A stretch of DNA of 37,135 nucleotides from Lentimicrobiaceae bacterium. GTDB lineage: Bacteria; Bacteroidota; Bacteroidia; Bacteroidales; JAGNHN01. Each line of letters starts with the position of its first letter. Position 1 is the stretch's first letter. The notes beneath the pieces are model-generated. The model was not told the origin of the DNA and ran no database searches. It saw nothing but the letters and a program-made list of their open reading frames with translations. Position numbers and translations under genes: made by a program. The stretch covers positions 1 to 37,135 of the forward strand of contig JAGNHN010000035.1 of NCBI GenBank assembly GCA_018001695.1, given 5' to 3'. Of the stretch, positions 26,837-36,845 are shown piece after piece.

Positions 26837-26870
26837 GACTTCTTAACCTTGGAATGAATAAATGCTCTTT

Positions 26871-27587
26871 CTATCGCCTTGTCCGTTCACGGTTACCACG
26901 TGCCGGCTTACGTGCAGGTGCTTTATCACGGCTCGTCTGTTGCGACGGAGCCAGATCAACCTTACCATAAACCTCACCCTTACAAATCCATACCTTGACG
27001 CCAATACGGCCATAGGTGGTGTGGGCCTCTGCAGTGGCATAATCAATATCCGCGCGCAGCGTATGCAATGGGATGCGGCCTTCCTTGAACTGCTCCCGGC
27101 GTGCCATTTCGGCACCTCCTAAACGGCCAGAAATCAACACCTTGATGCCTTCAGCACCCATCCTGATGGTGGATGTCAGCGCCGTCTTTACCGCACGACG
27201 GTAGGAGATCCTGCCCTCAATCTGCCTGGCCACAGCCATAGCGACGATGTTGGCATCCAGCTCCGGACGCTTGATCTCCGAAATATTGATCTGAACTTCC
27301 TTACCGGTCAGCTTCTTGAGCTCTTCCTTCAGCTTGTCCACTTCCTGACCGCCTTTCCCGATAATGATACCGGGACGCGCTGTGTCAATCGTCACTGTGA
27401 CGAGCTTCAGGGTACGTTCGATAAGTATCCTGGAAATACCGGCTTTGGCCAAACGTGCGTTCAGATACTTGCGGATCTGATCGTCTTCCATCAGTTTGGC
27501 TTTATAGCTGCGACCACCGTACCAGTTGGAGTCCCATCCCCGGATGATGCCCAGGCGGTTCGCGATCGGATTAGTCTTTTGTCCCAT
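26871..27587 (-). CDS. rpsC: 30S ribosomal protein S3
   Basis: A 238-residue protein at the mRNA entry channel, with helicase-like roles on structured mRNA in known ribosomes. The KH domain carries the loop [17 protein letters not shown], and the C-terminal domain shows [20 protein letters not shown]. The end is a basic tail with [14 protein letters not shown]. It begins [20 protein letters not shown]. It lies 38 bases after rplV. Confidence 0.99.
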   Translation of the reverse strand: MGQKTNPIANRLGIIRGWDSNWYGGRSYKAKLMEDDQIRKYLNARLAKAGISRILIERTLKLVTVTIDTARPGIIIGKGGQEVDKLKEELKKLTGKEVQINISEIKRPELDANIVAMAVARQIEGRISYRRAVKTALTSTIRMGAEGIKVLISGRLGGAEMARREQFKEGRIPLHTLRADIDYATAEAHTTYGRIGVKVWICKGEVYGKVDLAPSQQTSRDKAPARKPARGNRERTRR

Positions 27588-27625
27588 TCAGAATGATATT
27601 GTTAGGTTTTTTACGCTCTTTCTTA

Positions 27626-28066
27626 TTATGCTTCCGCTGAATCCGCTTCTTCCACCTGCGCCAGCTCAACACCACGACGGTCGCCCAGCACCAGTGTCAC
27701 ATGGTTGCTGCGTTTACGGATACGATGAGCCCTTCCCTGAGGTGCAGGCTGAATGCGCTTAAGGGTACGGCCACCATCGACCATCACCTCCTTCACAAAC
27801 AATCCACTGTCCTCAATGCGGACACCTTCGTTCTTGGCCTGCCAGTTGGCTACGGCCGACAACAGCAGCTTATACATACGACCTGCCGCTTCTTTATTGG
27901 TGAACTTCAGGATACCCATGGCATCTTCCAGTTCCTTGCCCCGGATCAGTCCGGCCACCAGACGCATCTTGCGCGGTGAGGTGGGACAATTGTTCAGACG
28001 TGCCCCGTATTGGGTCTTCTTGGCTTCCTTGATCTGCTCAGCCCTGAGTCTTTTTCGTGCTCCCAT
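27626..28066 (-). CDS. rplV: 50S ribosomal protein L22
   Basis: A 146-residue protein whose extended hairpin lines the exit tunnel, where macrolides and arrest peptides act. The core [20 protein letters not shown] and the hairpin region [20 protein letters not shown] are intact. It is longer than the 110-residue E. coli protein because of a basic N-terminal extension and an acidic C-terminal tail. It lies 16 bases after rpsS. Confidence 0.99.
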   Translation of the reverse strand: MGARKRLRAEQIKEAKKTQYGARLNNCPTSPRKMRLVAGLIRGKELEDAMGILKFTNKEAAGRMYKLLLSAVANWQAKNEGVRIEDSGLFVKEVMVDGGRTLKRIQPAPQGRAHRIRKRSNHVTLVLGDRRGVELAQVEEADSAEA

Positions 28067-28082
28067 TGGTCAATCGCGTTTC

Positions 28083-28358
28083 TTATTTCTTCTTGTCCTT
28101 ACTACCTGCATGACCGCGGAAGTTCCGGGTCGGTGCAAACTCACCCAATTTGTGGCCTACCATGTTCTCGGTAACATATACCGGGATGAACTTGTTGCCA
28201 TTGTGCACAGCGATGGTCTGACCTACAAAGTCAGGGGATATCATTGATGCCCTGGACCAGGTCTTGATCACACCCTTGCGCTTACCGTCAGCAGCCTCAA
28301 GTACACGTTGCTCAAGCTTGTAATGGATATAAGGACCTTTTTTCAGCGAACGGCTCAT
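28083..28358 (-). CDS. rpsS: 30S ribosomal protein S19
   Basis: A 91-residue small-subunit head protein that pairs with S13. It starts [19 protein letters not shown] and carries the signature [20 protein letters not shown], followed by the lysine-rich tail GSKDKKK. It lies between rplB (45-base gap) and rplV. Confidence 0.99.
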   Translation of the reverse strand: MSRSLKKGPYIHYKLEQRVLEAADGKRKGVIKTWSRASMISPDFVGQTIAVHNGNKFIPVYVTENMVGHKLGEFAPTRNFRGHAGSKDKKK

Positions 28359-28403
28359 ATTTCCAGTGTTTTTCTGTTATTGCGACGGGGTCACCGCCTG
28401 CTG

Positions 28404-29228
28404 TTATTTCTTGCGTCTTTCAATGATGTAATTGTCCGAAGCCTTCTTCTTCGAACGCGTCTTGTATCCCTTGGCCGGAATACCCTTGCGTGAACGCGGG
28501 TGACCACCGGTCGCCCTGCCTTCACCACCACCCATCGGGTGATCAACCGGGTTCATAACCACACCACGGGTACGCGGACGACGGCCCAACCAACGGCTGC
28601 GACCGGCCTTGCCCGAAATCTCCAGGCTGTGGTCAATGTTAGATACCATGCCAATGGTGGCCTTGCAGCTCTGCAATATCATGCGTGTCTCACCGCTCGG
28701 CATCTTCAGGATGGCAAACTTACCATCGCGCGACATCAGCTGGGCGTATGAACCGGCACTGCGAGCCATCTTGGCACCCTGGCCAGGACGCAATTCGACA
28801 TTGTGAATGATGGTACCAAAAGGTACTTCACTCAGATAAAGTGCATTACCAATCTCAGGAGCTGCTCCCTTGCCACTGGTGATCTGCTGACCTACCTTCA
28901 GGCCATGCGGCGCAATGATATAACGCTTCTCACCATCAACATAGGTGATCAACGCGATGCGGGCCGTACGGTTGGGATCGTATTCAATGGTGCTGACAAC
29001 ACCCGGAATATTTTCCTTGTCACGCTTGAAATCAATCAAACGGTACTTCTGCTTGTGGCCACCACCTACGTAACGGATGGTCATCTTGCCATCATTGTTC
29101 CTGCCCCCGGACTTCTTCTGCGGCACCAGCAAACTCTTCTCAGGCTTGCTGCTCGTCAGGTCATCGAACGCACTGATGATCTTAAAGCGCTGACTCGACG
29201 TGGTCGGTTTAAATTTCTTTAAAGCCAT
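28404..29228 (-). CDS. rplB: 50S ribosomal protein L2
   Basis: A 274-residue core protein needed for subunit association and peptidyl-transferase activity. It contains [20 protein letters not shown] and the C-terminal signature [20 protein letters not shown], including the conserved His of the VDHP motif. It is followed by a basic tail ending RRKK. Normal length. It lies 6 bases after rplW. Confidence 0.99.
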   Translation of the reverse strand: MALKKFKPTTSSQRFKIISAFDDLTSSKPEKSLLVPQKKSGGRNNDGKMTIRYVGGGHKQKYRLIDFKRDKENIPGVVSTIEYDPNRTARIALITYVDGEKRYIIAPHGLKVGQQITSGKGAAPEIGNALYLSEVPFGTIIHNVELRPGQGAKMARSAGSYAQLMSRDGKFAILKMPSGETRMILQSCKATIGMVSNIDHSLEISGKAGRSRWLGRRPRTRGVVMNPVDHPMGGGEGRATGGHPRSRKGIPAKGYKTRSKKKASDNYIIERRKK

Positions 29229-29234
29229 CTATTA

Positions 29235-29525
29235 TCAGATATTACTGTAAAAATCAATGGTTTCATTCTGAGCTACAGTGACAATGGCCTTCTTATAGGC
29301 ACCTGTCCTGCCGCTCAATACACCTGTCTTGGTGAAACGGGACTTGTTCTTGCCGGTATAGTTCATCGTGTTCACCGCCAAAACCTGCACCCCATAAAGG
29401 CTTTCTACGGCCTGCTTGATCTGCAGCTTGTTGGCTTTCTTGTGTACGATGAAACCGTATTGGTTCCGCTTCTCACTGATGCCTGTCATTTTTTCTGTGA
29501 TGACCGGCTTTAAAATGATATCCAT
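29235..29525 (-). CDS. rplW: 50S ribosomal protein L23
   Basis: A 96-residue protein at the exit of the peptide tunnel, the docking site for trigger factor and signal recognition particle. It starts DIILKPVITEKMTGISEKRN and has the family block FIVHKKANKLQIKQAVESLY. Normal length. It lies 20 bases after rplD. Confidence 0.99.
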   Translation of the reverse strand: MDIILKPVITEKMTGISEKRNQYGFIVHKKANKLQIKQAVESLYGVQVLAVNTMNYTGKNKSRFTKTGVLSGRTGAYKKAIVTVAQNETIDFYSNI

Positions 29526-29545
29526 AAGCTCTGGCGTTTATGGGT

Positions 29546-30193
29546 TTATGACACTTTACTTTCCTGTCCGGCAAACATGCCCTCCAGCTCACGCAGCCCA
29601 CCTTCGGTGAACAACAACTTGCCGGCATTCAGAATATCGTAGGTATTGATGTCGGAGGCACGCGTCACCTTCGCACGCTGCAGGTTACGGGTTGAAAGAA
29701 CGAGGACCGGGTCCACTTCCTTTGTTACCACAAGTACCTTTCGGTCTTGCAATGCCAATGCCTTCAGCATTCCAACCATCTGCTTGGTCTTGGGGGATTC
29801 AAAACTGAAATCCTCCACCACCAAAATGCCATCGTCTTTAGCCTTGTAGGTCAAAGCCGACATCCTGGCAAGGCGCTTCACCTTTTTGTTCAGCTTGAAG
29901 CCGTAGTCACGGGGATGCGGACCGAAGGCACGGCCACCCCCACGAATGGTCGGCGACTTGATATTACCCACACGGGCAGTACCCGTACCCTTCTGACGCT
30001 TCACCTTGCGGCTACTACCGGCTACTTCATTGCGCTCCAGTGAATCATGCGTACCCTGACGTTTATTGGCAAGGATCAGCTTGGTATCAAGCCAGATGGC
30101 ATGATCGTTGGGCGTAATATTGAAAATCTGGTCGTCCAGCACGATCGTACGGCTGGTCTTCTCTCCGCCAATGGTATATACTGTTAGCTCCAT
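29546..30193 (-). CDS. rplD: 50S ribosomal protein L4
   Basis: A 215-residue protein whose long basic loop reaches the exit tunnel: the loop region [20 protein letters not shown] and [20 protein letters not shown] is present. In E. coli L4 represses the S10 operon; no such leader was identified here. Its ATG lies 10 bases inside the end of rplC, so translation of the two is probably coupled. Confidence 0.99.
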   Translation of the reverse strand: MELTVYTIGGEKTSRTIVLDDQIFNITPNDHAIWLDTKLILANKRQGTHDSLERNEVAGSSRKVKRQKGTGTARVGNIKSPTIRGGGRAFGPHPRDYGFKLNKKVKRLARMSALTYKAKDDGILVVEDFSFESPKTKQMVGMLKALALQDRKVLVVTKEVDPVLVLSTRNLQRAKVTRASDINTYDILNAGKLLFTEGGLRELEGMFAGQESKVS

Positions 30194-30813
30194 CTTTCTA
30201 CAATTACATAGGATCCGTTATGACCGGGAACAGCACCCTTGATAACCAAAAGGTTCTGCTCCGGATATATCTTAAGGATCTGAAGGTTAATCATCTTAAC
30301 ACGTGAGTTGCCCATCTGACCGGCCATGCGCATACCCTTAAATACCCTCGAAGGATAGGAGGAGGCCCCGACGGAACCCGGTGCACGCAAACGGTTGTGC
30401 TGTCCATGGGTTGCATCACCAACACCACGGAAGTGATGGCGGCGTACAACACCCTGAAATCCCTTACCCTTGGTAATCCCGACCACGTCGATGTACTCAC
30501 CTTCAATAAACTCGGAAACTGTAACCTGATCACCAAACTGCTTGCGGTGCCCTTCTTCAAAACGGGTAAACTCCGCAACATAACGCTTGGGCGTTACACC
30601 GGCCTTCTTGAAATGGCCCATCTCGGCCTTGGTAGTATGCTTCTCCTTCTTGTCATCATAGGCAAGCTGGATGGCATCATATCCGTCTTTTTCCTTGGTA
30701 CGGACCTGGGTCACATAACAGGGACCAGCCTGGATGACCGTGCAAGCGATATTCTTGCCGTTATCATCGTACACACTGGTCATACCAATTTTCTTTCCAA
30801 TAATTCCTGACAT
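30184..30813 (-). CDS. rplC: 50S ribosomal protein L3
   Basis: A 209-residue protein that starts large-subunit assembly and extends a loop to the peptidyl-transferase centre. It begins [20 protein letters not shown] and has [14 protein letters not shown] and [14 protein letters not shown]. The glutamine that PrmB methylates in E. coli (in GQNQTPG) is not present; the region reads GASSYPS. It overlaps rplD by 10 bases and lies 38 bases after rpsJ. Confidence 0.99.
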   Translation of the reverse strand: MSGIIGKKIGMTSVYDDNGKNIACTVIQAGPCYVTQVRTKEKDGYDAIQLAYDDKKEKHTTKAEMGHFKKAGVTPKRYVAEFTRFEEGHRKQFGDQVTVSEFIEGEYIDVVGITKGKGFQGVVRRHHFRGVGDATHGQHNRLRAPGSVGASSYPSRVFKGMRMAGQMGNSRVKMINLQILKIYPEQNLLVIKGAVPGHNGSYVIVERWS

Positions 30814-30851
30814 TGCTTGTCGTTTTTTTGGTGATTACCGCTTTCTCAGCC

Positions 30852-31157
30852 TCACACCTTGATTTCTACCTCAACACCACTGGGCAGCTCCAGCTTCATC
30901 AATGCATCGATGGTCTTCGATGTGCTGCTGTAGATATCCAGCATGCGCTTATGAGCACAGAGCTGAAACTGCTCCCTGGATTTCTTGTTTACGAATGTCG
31001 AGCGCAATACGGTAAAGATCTGCTTGTTTGTAGGCAACGGAATGGGTCCGCTGACCACAGCGCCGGTCATTTTAACCGTTTTCACAATCTTCTCGGCTGA
31101 TTTATCAACCAGGTTATGATCGTACGACTTCAGTTTAATTCTAATCCGCTGGTTCAC
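30852..31157 (-). CDS. rpsJ: 30S ribosomal protein S10
   Basis: A 101-residue small-subunit head protein, also the partner of NusB in antitermination. It reads [20 protein letters not shown] and ends [11 protein letters not shown]. The initiation codon is GTG at 31157, and no in-frame ATG lies near the true N-terminus. It follows fusA directly after 26 bases: tuf, which sits here in many bacteria, is missing, so the str and S10 operons are joined. Confidence 0.98.
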   Translation of the reverse strand: MNQRIRIKLKSYDHNLVDKSAEKIVKTVKMTGAVVSGPIPLPTNKQIFTVLRSTFVNKKSREQFQLCAHKRMLDIYSSTSKTIDALMKLELPSGVEVEIKV

Positions 31158-31183
31158 GTTGGTAATGATTTAATGATTGTTCG

Positions 31184-33286
31184 CTAGTTGACCAGGTATC
31201 CTTTAATTCGCAAAATAATCTCATTGATCAGATCCGAAGGCGTCTCGGCATAGTGGGAGAACTCCAGGCTCACCGTGGCACGGCCTGATGACAGGCTGCG
31301 CAGAGAGGTGACATACCCGAACAATTCTGCCAGCGGGGCCTTGGCACGCAGGATCTGCAGGTTTCCACGGTTGTCCAGTTGTTCAATCTGTCCACGCCGC
31401 TTGTTGAGGTCGCTGCTGATATCCCCGACGTAAGTATCGGGCGTAGCAACCTCCATCTTCATGATGGGCTCCAGCAAGGTCTTCCCAGCCTTGATACAGG
31501 CTTCGCGGAATCCCATGCGGGCTGCAATCTCGTAAGCCATGGCATCACTGTCCACCGGATGGGAAGCACCGTCCAGCAAACGAACCTTGACACTCACCAT
31601 TGGGGAACCTATCAGAACACCATTGCGCATGGCTTCACGGAAACCTTTCTCCGCAGCCTGGATAAACTCCTTGCTCAATGCAGCGCCCTTGACTTCATTG
31701 ATAAACTGCAGGCCAGGCTGACCATTGTCGGCCGGGCTTACTTCAAAAGTGATATCTGCAAAACGTCCCTTGCCACCGGTCTGTTTTTTGTACAGCTCAC
31801 GGTGGGTTATGGCGCTTGTAACTGCTTCTTTGTAAGCAACCTGGGGTCTTCCACGGTTCACATCAATGCTAAATTCCCTTCTGAGACGATCCAGAATGAT
31901 ATCCAGATGCAGTTCTCCCATCCCACTAATGAGCGTCTGGCCTGAATCAGGATCTGTCCTCACTGCGAAAGTGGGGTCCTCTTCTGTCATCTTGCTCAGC
32001 GAGATCGCCAGCTTGTCCACATCGTCCTGCGTCTTGGGCTCAACGGCCATATTGATGACAGGTTCCGGGAACTGGATGCTTTCCAGCACGATAGGGTGCT
32101 GAAGATCACAGAGGGTATCGCCTGTGCGTATTTCTTTAAACCCGACAGCAGCGGCAATATCGCCGGCTTCAACGGTATCAATGGGGATCTGCTTGTTGGC
32201 ATGCATCTGCATGATACGGGCAATGCGTTCCTTCTTGTCGGTATTGCTGTTCAGTACCACACTGCCGGCGGTAAGCCTGCCTGAGTAAACCCTGAAGAAT
32301 GCCATGCGGCCCATGAAAGGATCTGTAGCGATCTTGAAGGCCAGTGCTGCAAAAGGTGCATCGGCATCGGGCTCACGCTTTTCCTCTTTACCTGTGTATG
32401 GATTCTCTCCATGCACGGCAGGAACATCGTAAGGGTTGGGCAGGAATGCACAAACACCGTCGAGCAATGGTTGAACCCCTTTGTTGCGGAACGAAGCGCC
32501 GCAAAGCACGGGGGTGATGCGCATTTCAATGGTAGCCCTGCGAATGGCCTCGATCATATCCTCCTCTGAAATGGAATCATGATCGGCCATGTATTTCTCA
32601 AGCAACTCATCACTTTCTTCGGCAGTGCCTTCGATAAGCCGCTGTCTGTATTCCTCCACGATCTCCAGCATTTCTGCCGGGACGGGAATCTCGATCATAT
32701 CCTGTCCAAGGGAAGCTTCATCCCAGGTGTAGGCTTTATTCCGGATCAGGTCGATGATGCCGGAGAAAGACTCTTCCTCTCCAATGGGTAGCTGAATAGG
32801 AACGGGGTTAGCACCAAGTTTTTCCCGTATCTGACTGACCACGTTGTAGAAATCGGCCCCGGCCCTGTCCATCTTATTAACGTAGGACAACCTGGGGACA
32901 TGATATTTATCGGCCTGGCGCCATACCGTTTCCGATTGCGGTTCTACGCCACCAACGGCACAGAAAATGGCAATGGAACCATCGAGCACCCGAAGGGAGC
33001 GTTCCACCTCAACGGTGAAATCGACATGCCCGGGTGTGTCGATGATATTGATACGGTGCTTCTGACCTTTGAAATCCCAGTAAACGGTAGTAGCAGCGGA
33101 GGTGATGGTGATGCCCCGCTCCTGCTCCTGGACCATCCAGTCCATGGTGGCGGCGCCGTCATGCACCTCGCCCAGCTTGTGATTGATGCCGGTATAATAC
33201 AGGATACGCTCGGTCGTAGTGGTCTTACCCGCATCAATATGCGCCATAATCCCAATGTTCCGTGTATGTGTCAAAGTAGCTGACAT
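31184..33286 (-). CDS. fusA: Elongation factor G
   Basis: A 700-residue GTPase that drives translocation and, with ribosome recycling factor, splits ribosomes. The G-domain motifs are [10 protein letters not shown] (15-24), [25 protein letters not shown] and [10 protein letters not shown]; the later domains show [18 protein letters not shown] and a domain IV/V end with [15 protein letters not shown]. Length and motifs fit canonical EF-G and not a tetracycline-resistance protein. A GGAGG on the coding strand 10 bases before the ATG is one of the few Shine-Dalgarno-like sequences in the block. It lies between rpsG and rpsJ. Confidence 0.98.
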   Translation of the reverse strand: MSATLTHTRNIGIMAHIDAGKTTTTERILYYTGINHKLGEVHDGAATMDWMVQEQERGITITSAATTVYWDFKGQKHRINIIDTPGHVDFTVEVERSLRVLDGSIAIFCAVGGVEPQSETVWRQADKYHVPRLSYVNKMDRAGADFYNVVSQIREKLGANPVPIQLPIGEEESFSGIIDLIRNKAYTWDEASLGQDMIEIPVPAEMLEIVEEYRQRLIEGTAEESDELLEKYMADHDSISEEDMIEAIRRATIEMRITPVLCGASFRNKGVQPLLDGVCAFLPNPYDVPAVHGENPYTGKEEKREPDADAPFAALAFKIATDPFMGRMAFFRVYSGRLTAGSVVLNSNTDKKERIARIMQMHANKQIPIDTVEAGDIAAAVGFKEIRTGDTLCDLQHPIVLESIQFPEPVINMAVEPKTQDDVDKLAISLSKMTEEDPTFAVRTDPDSGQTLISGMGELHLDIILDRLRREFSIDVNRGRPQVAYKEAVTSAITHRELYKKQTGGKGRFADITFEVSPADNGQPGLQFINEVKGAALSKEFIQAAEKGFREAMRNGVLIGSPMVSVKVRLLDGASHPVDSDAMAYEIAARMGFREACIKAGKTLLEPIMKMEVATPDTYVGDISSDLNKRRGQIEQLDNRGNLQILRAKAPLAELFGYVTSLRSLSSGRATVSLEFSHYAETPSDLINEIILRIKGYLVN

Positions 33287-33316
33287 CCTGTTATTGCCTC
33301 CGGCTCCTGCTGGTTA

Positions 33317-33784
33317 CTAGAATCTGAAATGACTGAAAGCCTTGTTGGCTTCTGCCATACGATGGGTATCTTCTTTACGTTTGAACGCGGCACCTTCCTC
33401 CTTATAGGCTGCCAGGATCTCCGAAGCCAGTTTCTGGGCCATGGATTTCTCATGACGCTTGCGGGCATAGCCGATCAGATTCTTCATACCGATCGATTGT
33501 TTACGACCCGGCCTGATTTCTGAAGGGATCTGGAAAGTGGCACCTCCGATACGGCGGCTACGAACCTCCACATTAGGGGTGACATTCACCAACGCTTTTT
33601 TCCATATTTCCAGACCATCCTCCTTGGACTTCTCGCTCACGATATCTATGGCATCATAGAAAAGTACTGTTGCAATAGATTTCTTTCCCTTGAGCATGAG
33701 ATTGTTGACAAACTTAGTCACCAGCGGATCATTGAACCTGGGATCCGGAAGGATGATGCGTTTCTTTGGTTTAGCCTTTCTCAT
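33317..33784 (-). CDS. rpsG: 30S ribosomal protein S7
   Basis: A 155-residue primary 16S rRNA binder that organises the small-subunit head and lies at the E site. It starts [20 protein letters not shown] and includes [20 protein letters not shown] and [20 protein letters not shown]. Standard length. It lies 32 bases after rpsL and 30 before fusA. Confidence 0.99.
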   Translation of the reverse strand: MRKAKPKKRIILPDPRFNDPLVTKFVNNLMLKGKKSIATVLFYDAIDIVSEKSKEDGLEIWKKALVNVTPNVEVRSRRIGGATFQIPSEIRPGRKQSIGMKNLIGYARKRHEKSMAQKLASEILAAYKEEGAAFKRKEDTHRMAEANKAFSHFRF

Positions 33785-33816
33785 TATATTATTATGTTGA
33801 GATCGATGATCAGCTG

Positions 33817-34191
33817 TTATTTCTTGGGCCGTTTGGTTCCGTACTTGGAACGGCGTTGCTTCCTGCCATCCACACCGGAGGTGTCGAGGGCGCCACGGAT
33901 AATATGGTAACGCACGCCGGGAAGGTCCTTCACCCTGCCGCCACGGATCATGACGATGGAGTGTTCCTGCAGGTTATGGCCTTCGCCCGGAATGTAAGCA
34001 TTCACTTCCTTGCTGTTGGTCAGCCTTACCCTGGCCACTTTACGCATGGCTGAGTTTGGCTTCTTGGGGGTTGTTGTATACACCCTCACACATACACCAC
34101 GCCGCTGTGGGCATGAATCAAGGGCCGGGGACTTGCTTTTGTCTGTCAGCTTGGCCCTACCCTTACGCACTAGTTGTTGAATCGTTGGCAT
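33817..34191 (-). CDS. rpsL: 30S ribosomal protein S12
   Basis: A 124-residue decoding-centre protein, first gene of the block. The loops that hold streptomycin-resistance sites in E. coli are wild type: Lys43 in TPKKPNSAM and Lys88 in [12 protein letters not shown]. Asp89 in the latter is the residue that RimO methylthiolates in E. coli. It begins [21 protein letters not shown] promoter with well-spaced -33 and -7 elements lies about 50 bases upstream. No Shine-Dalgarno sequence precedes the ATG. Confidence 0.99.
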   Translation of the reverse strand: MPTIQQLVRKGRAKLTDKSKSPALDSCPQRRGVCVRVYTTTPKKPNSAMRKVARVRLTNSKEVNAYIPGEGHNLQEHSIVMIRGGRVKDLPGVRYHIIRGALDTSGVDGRKQRRSKYGTKRPKK

Positions 34192-34241
34192 ATCAAGGCA
34201 TTTATTAACAATGATATAGCTTGCGCCGTTTTTTGGGAGTG

Positions 34242-34272
34242 CAAAGGTACATGTTTATTTCAGTTTGACAAG
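34242..34272 (-). promoter_or_regulatory. Promoter of the ribosomal protein block
   Basis: On the minus strand CTTG (34272-34269) is followed after 19 bases by TACCTTTG (34249-34242), matching the Bacteroidota TTTG/TTG-N19-TAnnTTTG promoter with the expected spacing. Transcription should start near 34236, about 45 bases before the rpsL ATG. Confidence 0.75.
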
Positions 34273-34425
34273 CGTTTGTTTATAAATCTTTAGCGCACGT
34301 ATTGCCATCTGTCCATGCAGCCCTTCAACCTGCCCGGCAGTCAGCCCTTGCCCAGAAATCCTTGGAGTGTGATAAGGAAAGAATATATTCGTTTCTCCGG
34401 GTGGCTGAGACCTGCCGTTTACCCG

Positions 34426-34433
34426 TACCTTTG
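34426..34433 (+). promoter_or_regulatory. Candidate -7 element for pcrA
   Basis: TACCTTTG on the plus strand matches TAnnTTTG exactly. A CTG, not TTG, lies 18 bases upstream. It would give a leader of about 108 bases before the TTG start at 34548. Confidence 0.4.
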
Positions 34434-34526
34434 AGAAACCTATATTGTCTCGCTTATCAGGCTTCCATGCATTCCGGAACCAAAGGTTCCTGCTATGTTT
34501 CGCTAGATTCTGTAATTTAGCGGCTG

Positions 34527-34534
34527 CAAAGATA
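34527..34534 (-). promoter_or_regulatory. Second minus-strand -7 element, facing rpsL
   Basis: Reads TATCTTTG followed by CA on the minus strand, an exact consensus match. The -33 region is T-rich but lacks a clean TTTG. If active it gives a leader of about 330 bases before rpsL and starts opposite the candidate pcrA leader. Confidence 0.4.
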
Positions 34535-34547
34535 TAAACTTTTTTAA

Positions 34548-36845
34548 TTGAAAACAGATTTTTTAAAAGATTTAAATGAAGCCCAGCAACTTGCGGTGAA
34601 ACATACGGAAGGACCCGTTATGGTCATCGCCGGTGCCGGCTCCGGAAAGACCCGCGTACTCACATACCGCGTCGCTTATCTCATCGCCAAAGGCATCGAC
34701 CCCTTCCGCATCCTGGCGCTCACCTTCACCAACAAAGCGGCCCGGGAAATGAAGGAACGTATCATCCATCTCGTGGGAGCCAAAGAAGCCCGCAACGTCT
34801 GGATGGGGACCTTCCACGCAGTCTTCAGCCGCGTCCTTCGCGCTGAAGCAGAAAAGCTCGGATACCCTTCCAACTTCACCATCTACGATACCGATGACGC
34901 GAAAAGCCTTATCCGCTCCATCACCCGCGAGCTGAACCTCGACAAGCAGGTCTATCCGCCCGGGCTTATCCTCGGCCGCATCAGCGCTGCTAAAACCAGC
35001 ATGATATCCCCACAGCAATACAATGCCGATGCGGATATCACTACCCAGGACCGCCTCGCCGGGCGACCCAGGACAGGAGAGATCTACGCCGTTTACGCCC
35101 ATCGTTGTAAAAAAGCCGGGGCCATGGACTTCGACGACCTGCTCTGCAACACATTAATATTACTTGAAAACTTTCCTGACGTCCTCTACCGCTACCAGCA
35201 TAAGTTCAATCATATCCTTGTCGATGAGTACCAGGATACCAACCACGTCCAATACCTCATCCTCAAGAAACTGGCCGCCAACAACGAGAACATATGTGTC
35301 GTGGGCGACGATGCCCAGAGCATCTATGCCTTCCGGGGCGCCAATATCCAGAATATCCTCAACTTTAAACGCGATTACCCTGACCAGGTCACCTATAAGC
35401 TCGAACAAAACTACCGTTCCACGCAGACCATCGTCCAGGCAGCGAATGGTGTCATCGCCTGTAATCTGGACCAGATCCGAAAAACCATATGGACCGACAA
35501 TGAAGAAGGGCCACGCATCCGCCTGCTCCGCGCCTCCTCCGATACGGAGGAAGGCCTCCTCGTGGCCAACAGCATTTTCGGCATCAAGATGAACCAGCAG
35601 GAGCCCCATTCTGCCTTCGCCATCCTTTACCGCACCAATGCCCAGTCGCGCTCCCTTGAAGAAGCCCTGCGCCGCCTCAATATCCCCTACCGTATCTATG
35701 GAGGACTGTCGTTCTACAGCCGCAAAGAGGTGAAGGATGTGCTGGCCTACTTCAGGCTTTGCCTTAACAACCGCGATGAGGAAGCCTTTAAGCGGGTTAT
35801 CAACTACCCCCAGCGCGGCATCGGGCCCACCACCCTCGATAAGATCATTGTCGAAGCGGCCCAGCGTGGCCTTAGCCTCTGGGAAGTCTGTGAGAACCTG
35901 GGTCACAACCCCCTTGGCATCAATGGACCAACCCGCCAGCGTATCGCTGATTTCATGACCATGATCCTGCGCTTTGGTGTGGAAGCAAGGCAGAAAGACG
36001 CCTTCACGGCCGCCCGTCTCATCATCCAGTATGCCGGCATCCTGAAAGACCTGCAGGAGGACATCAGCCTTGAAGGCCTCGGGCGCAGCGAAAACGTGGA
36101 AGAGCTGCTCAACGCCATCCAGGATTTCAGCACCCGCGAACGCGAAGGCATGGACCAGGTGGACGAGACCACGGGCGAGATCCTGGAAATGCGCAGCCTA
36201 CAGGAGTTTATGCAGGAAGTGTCCCTCATCACCGATGCCGACACCCAGGACAAAGACAAGGAAAACGGAGATTATGTCTCCCTGATGACCATCCACGCTG
36301 CCAAGGGCCTGGAGTTTCCGCATGTGCATATCGTCGGACTGGAAGAAAACCTCTTTCCCAATATCCAGAGCCTGAACAGCCGGGCCGAGCTGGAAGAAGA
36401 GCGCCGGCTCTTTTATGTCGCACTGACGCGTGCCCGAAAATCAGTTTCACTATCCTGGGCCGAGACCCGCTTTCGCTGGGGCAACCTGACATTCTGCGAG
36501 CCCAGTCGCTTTATCGAAGAAATCGATGAGAAGTTCCTGGATCTGCCCCGCAAAGCCAGCGTGCCGCCTCCCGGAATGGATGGTATCCCCTCTCCCCTGC
36601 CCAACAAGCTGCATATCGAGAAAAAGAACCTGCGCAAGATATCCAGCCTCAACCAGGCACCTCCGGGTGGCAGCCCGGAGACCGACCTCATCAGCCTGGG
36701 CAGTGAGGTGGAGCATGAGAAGTTCGGCCAAGGAAAGGTTGTGGCCATCGAAGGCAATGGCCCCAACCGCAAAGCCACGGTCTTCTTCCCCGGTACCGGT
36801 AACAAGCAACTGCTGCTGAAATTTGCACGGCTGAAGCTGCTGTGA
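34548..36845 (+). CDS. pcrA: ATP-dependent DNA helicase, PcrA/UvrD type
   Basis: A 765-residue superfamily 1A helicase that unwinds DNA 3' to 5' in repair and replication-conflict removal. Motif I is AGAGSGKT (28-35), motif II VDEYQDTN (225-232), motif III VVGDDAQSIYAFRGA (251-265), motif IV LEQNYRST (285-292), and the late motifs include TIHAAKGLEF and VALTRARKS. The C-terminus, with HEKFGQGKVVAIEGNG, is the Tudor-like domain that in PcrA/UvrD binds RNA polymerase. The start is TTG at 34548: the preceding codon is a TAA stop, and the first in-frame ATG lies at residue 25, inside motif I's strand. It is divergent from the ribosomal block. Confidence 0.95.
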   Translation: MKTDFLKDLNEAQQLAVKHTEGPVMVIAGAGSGKTRVLTYRVAYLIAKGIDPFRILALTFTNKAAREMKERIIHLVGAKEARNVWMGTFHAVFSRVLRAEAEKLGYPSNFTIYDTDDAKSLIRSITRELNLDKQVYPPGLILGRISAAKTSMISPQQYNADADITTQDRLAGRPRTGEIYAVYAHRCKKAGAMDFDDLLCNTLILLENFPDVLYRYQHKFNHILVDEYQDTNHVQYLILKKLAANNENICVVGDDAQSIYAFRGANIQNILNFKRDYPDQVTYKLEQNYRSTQTIVQAANGVIACNLDQIRKTIWTDNEEGPRIRLLRASSDTEEGLLVANSIFGIKMNQQEPHSAFAILYRTNAQSRSLEEALRRLNIPYRIYGGLSFYSRKEVKDVLAYFRLCLNNRDEEAFKRVINYPQRGIGPTTLDKIIVEAAQRGLSLWEVCENLGHNPLGINGPTRQRIADFMTMILRFGVEARQKDAFTAARLIIQYAGILKDLQEDISLEGLGRSENVEELLNAIQDFSTREREGMDQVDETTGEILEMRSLQEFMQEVSLITDADTQDKDKENGDYVSLMTIHAAKGLEFPHVHIVGLEENLFPNIQSLNSRAELEEERRLFYVALTRARKSVSLSWAETRFRWGNLTFCEPSRFIEEIDEKFLDLPRKASVPPPGMDGIPSPLPNKLHIEKKNLRKISSLNQAPPGGSPETDLISLGSEVEHEKFGQGKVVAIEGNGPNRKATVFFPGTGNKQLLLKFARLKLL

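Larger units (their letters stand above)
34192..34547. other. 356-base gap between rpsL and pcrA
   Basis: Holds the divergent control region: one good minus-strand promoter near rpsL, a second minus-strand -7 element, and a plus-strand -7 element. GGAACC at 34476-34481 pairs with GGTTCC at 34485-34490 (3-base loop). On the minus strand one frame stays open for about 100 codons, from inside pcrA down to a TAA at 34255-34257, but has no ATG, GTG or TTG that would start most of it. I do not call a gene here. Confidence 0.6.

Noticed and set aside
34302-34520. 72-codon plus-strand open frame before pcrA
   Set aside because: No recognisable features and it overlaps promoter candidates on both strands; treated as chance.
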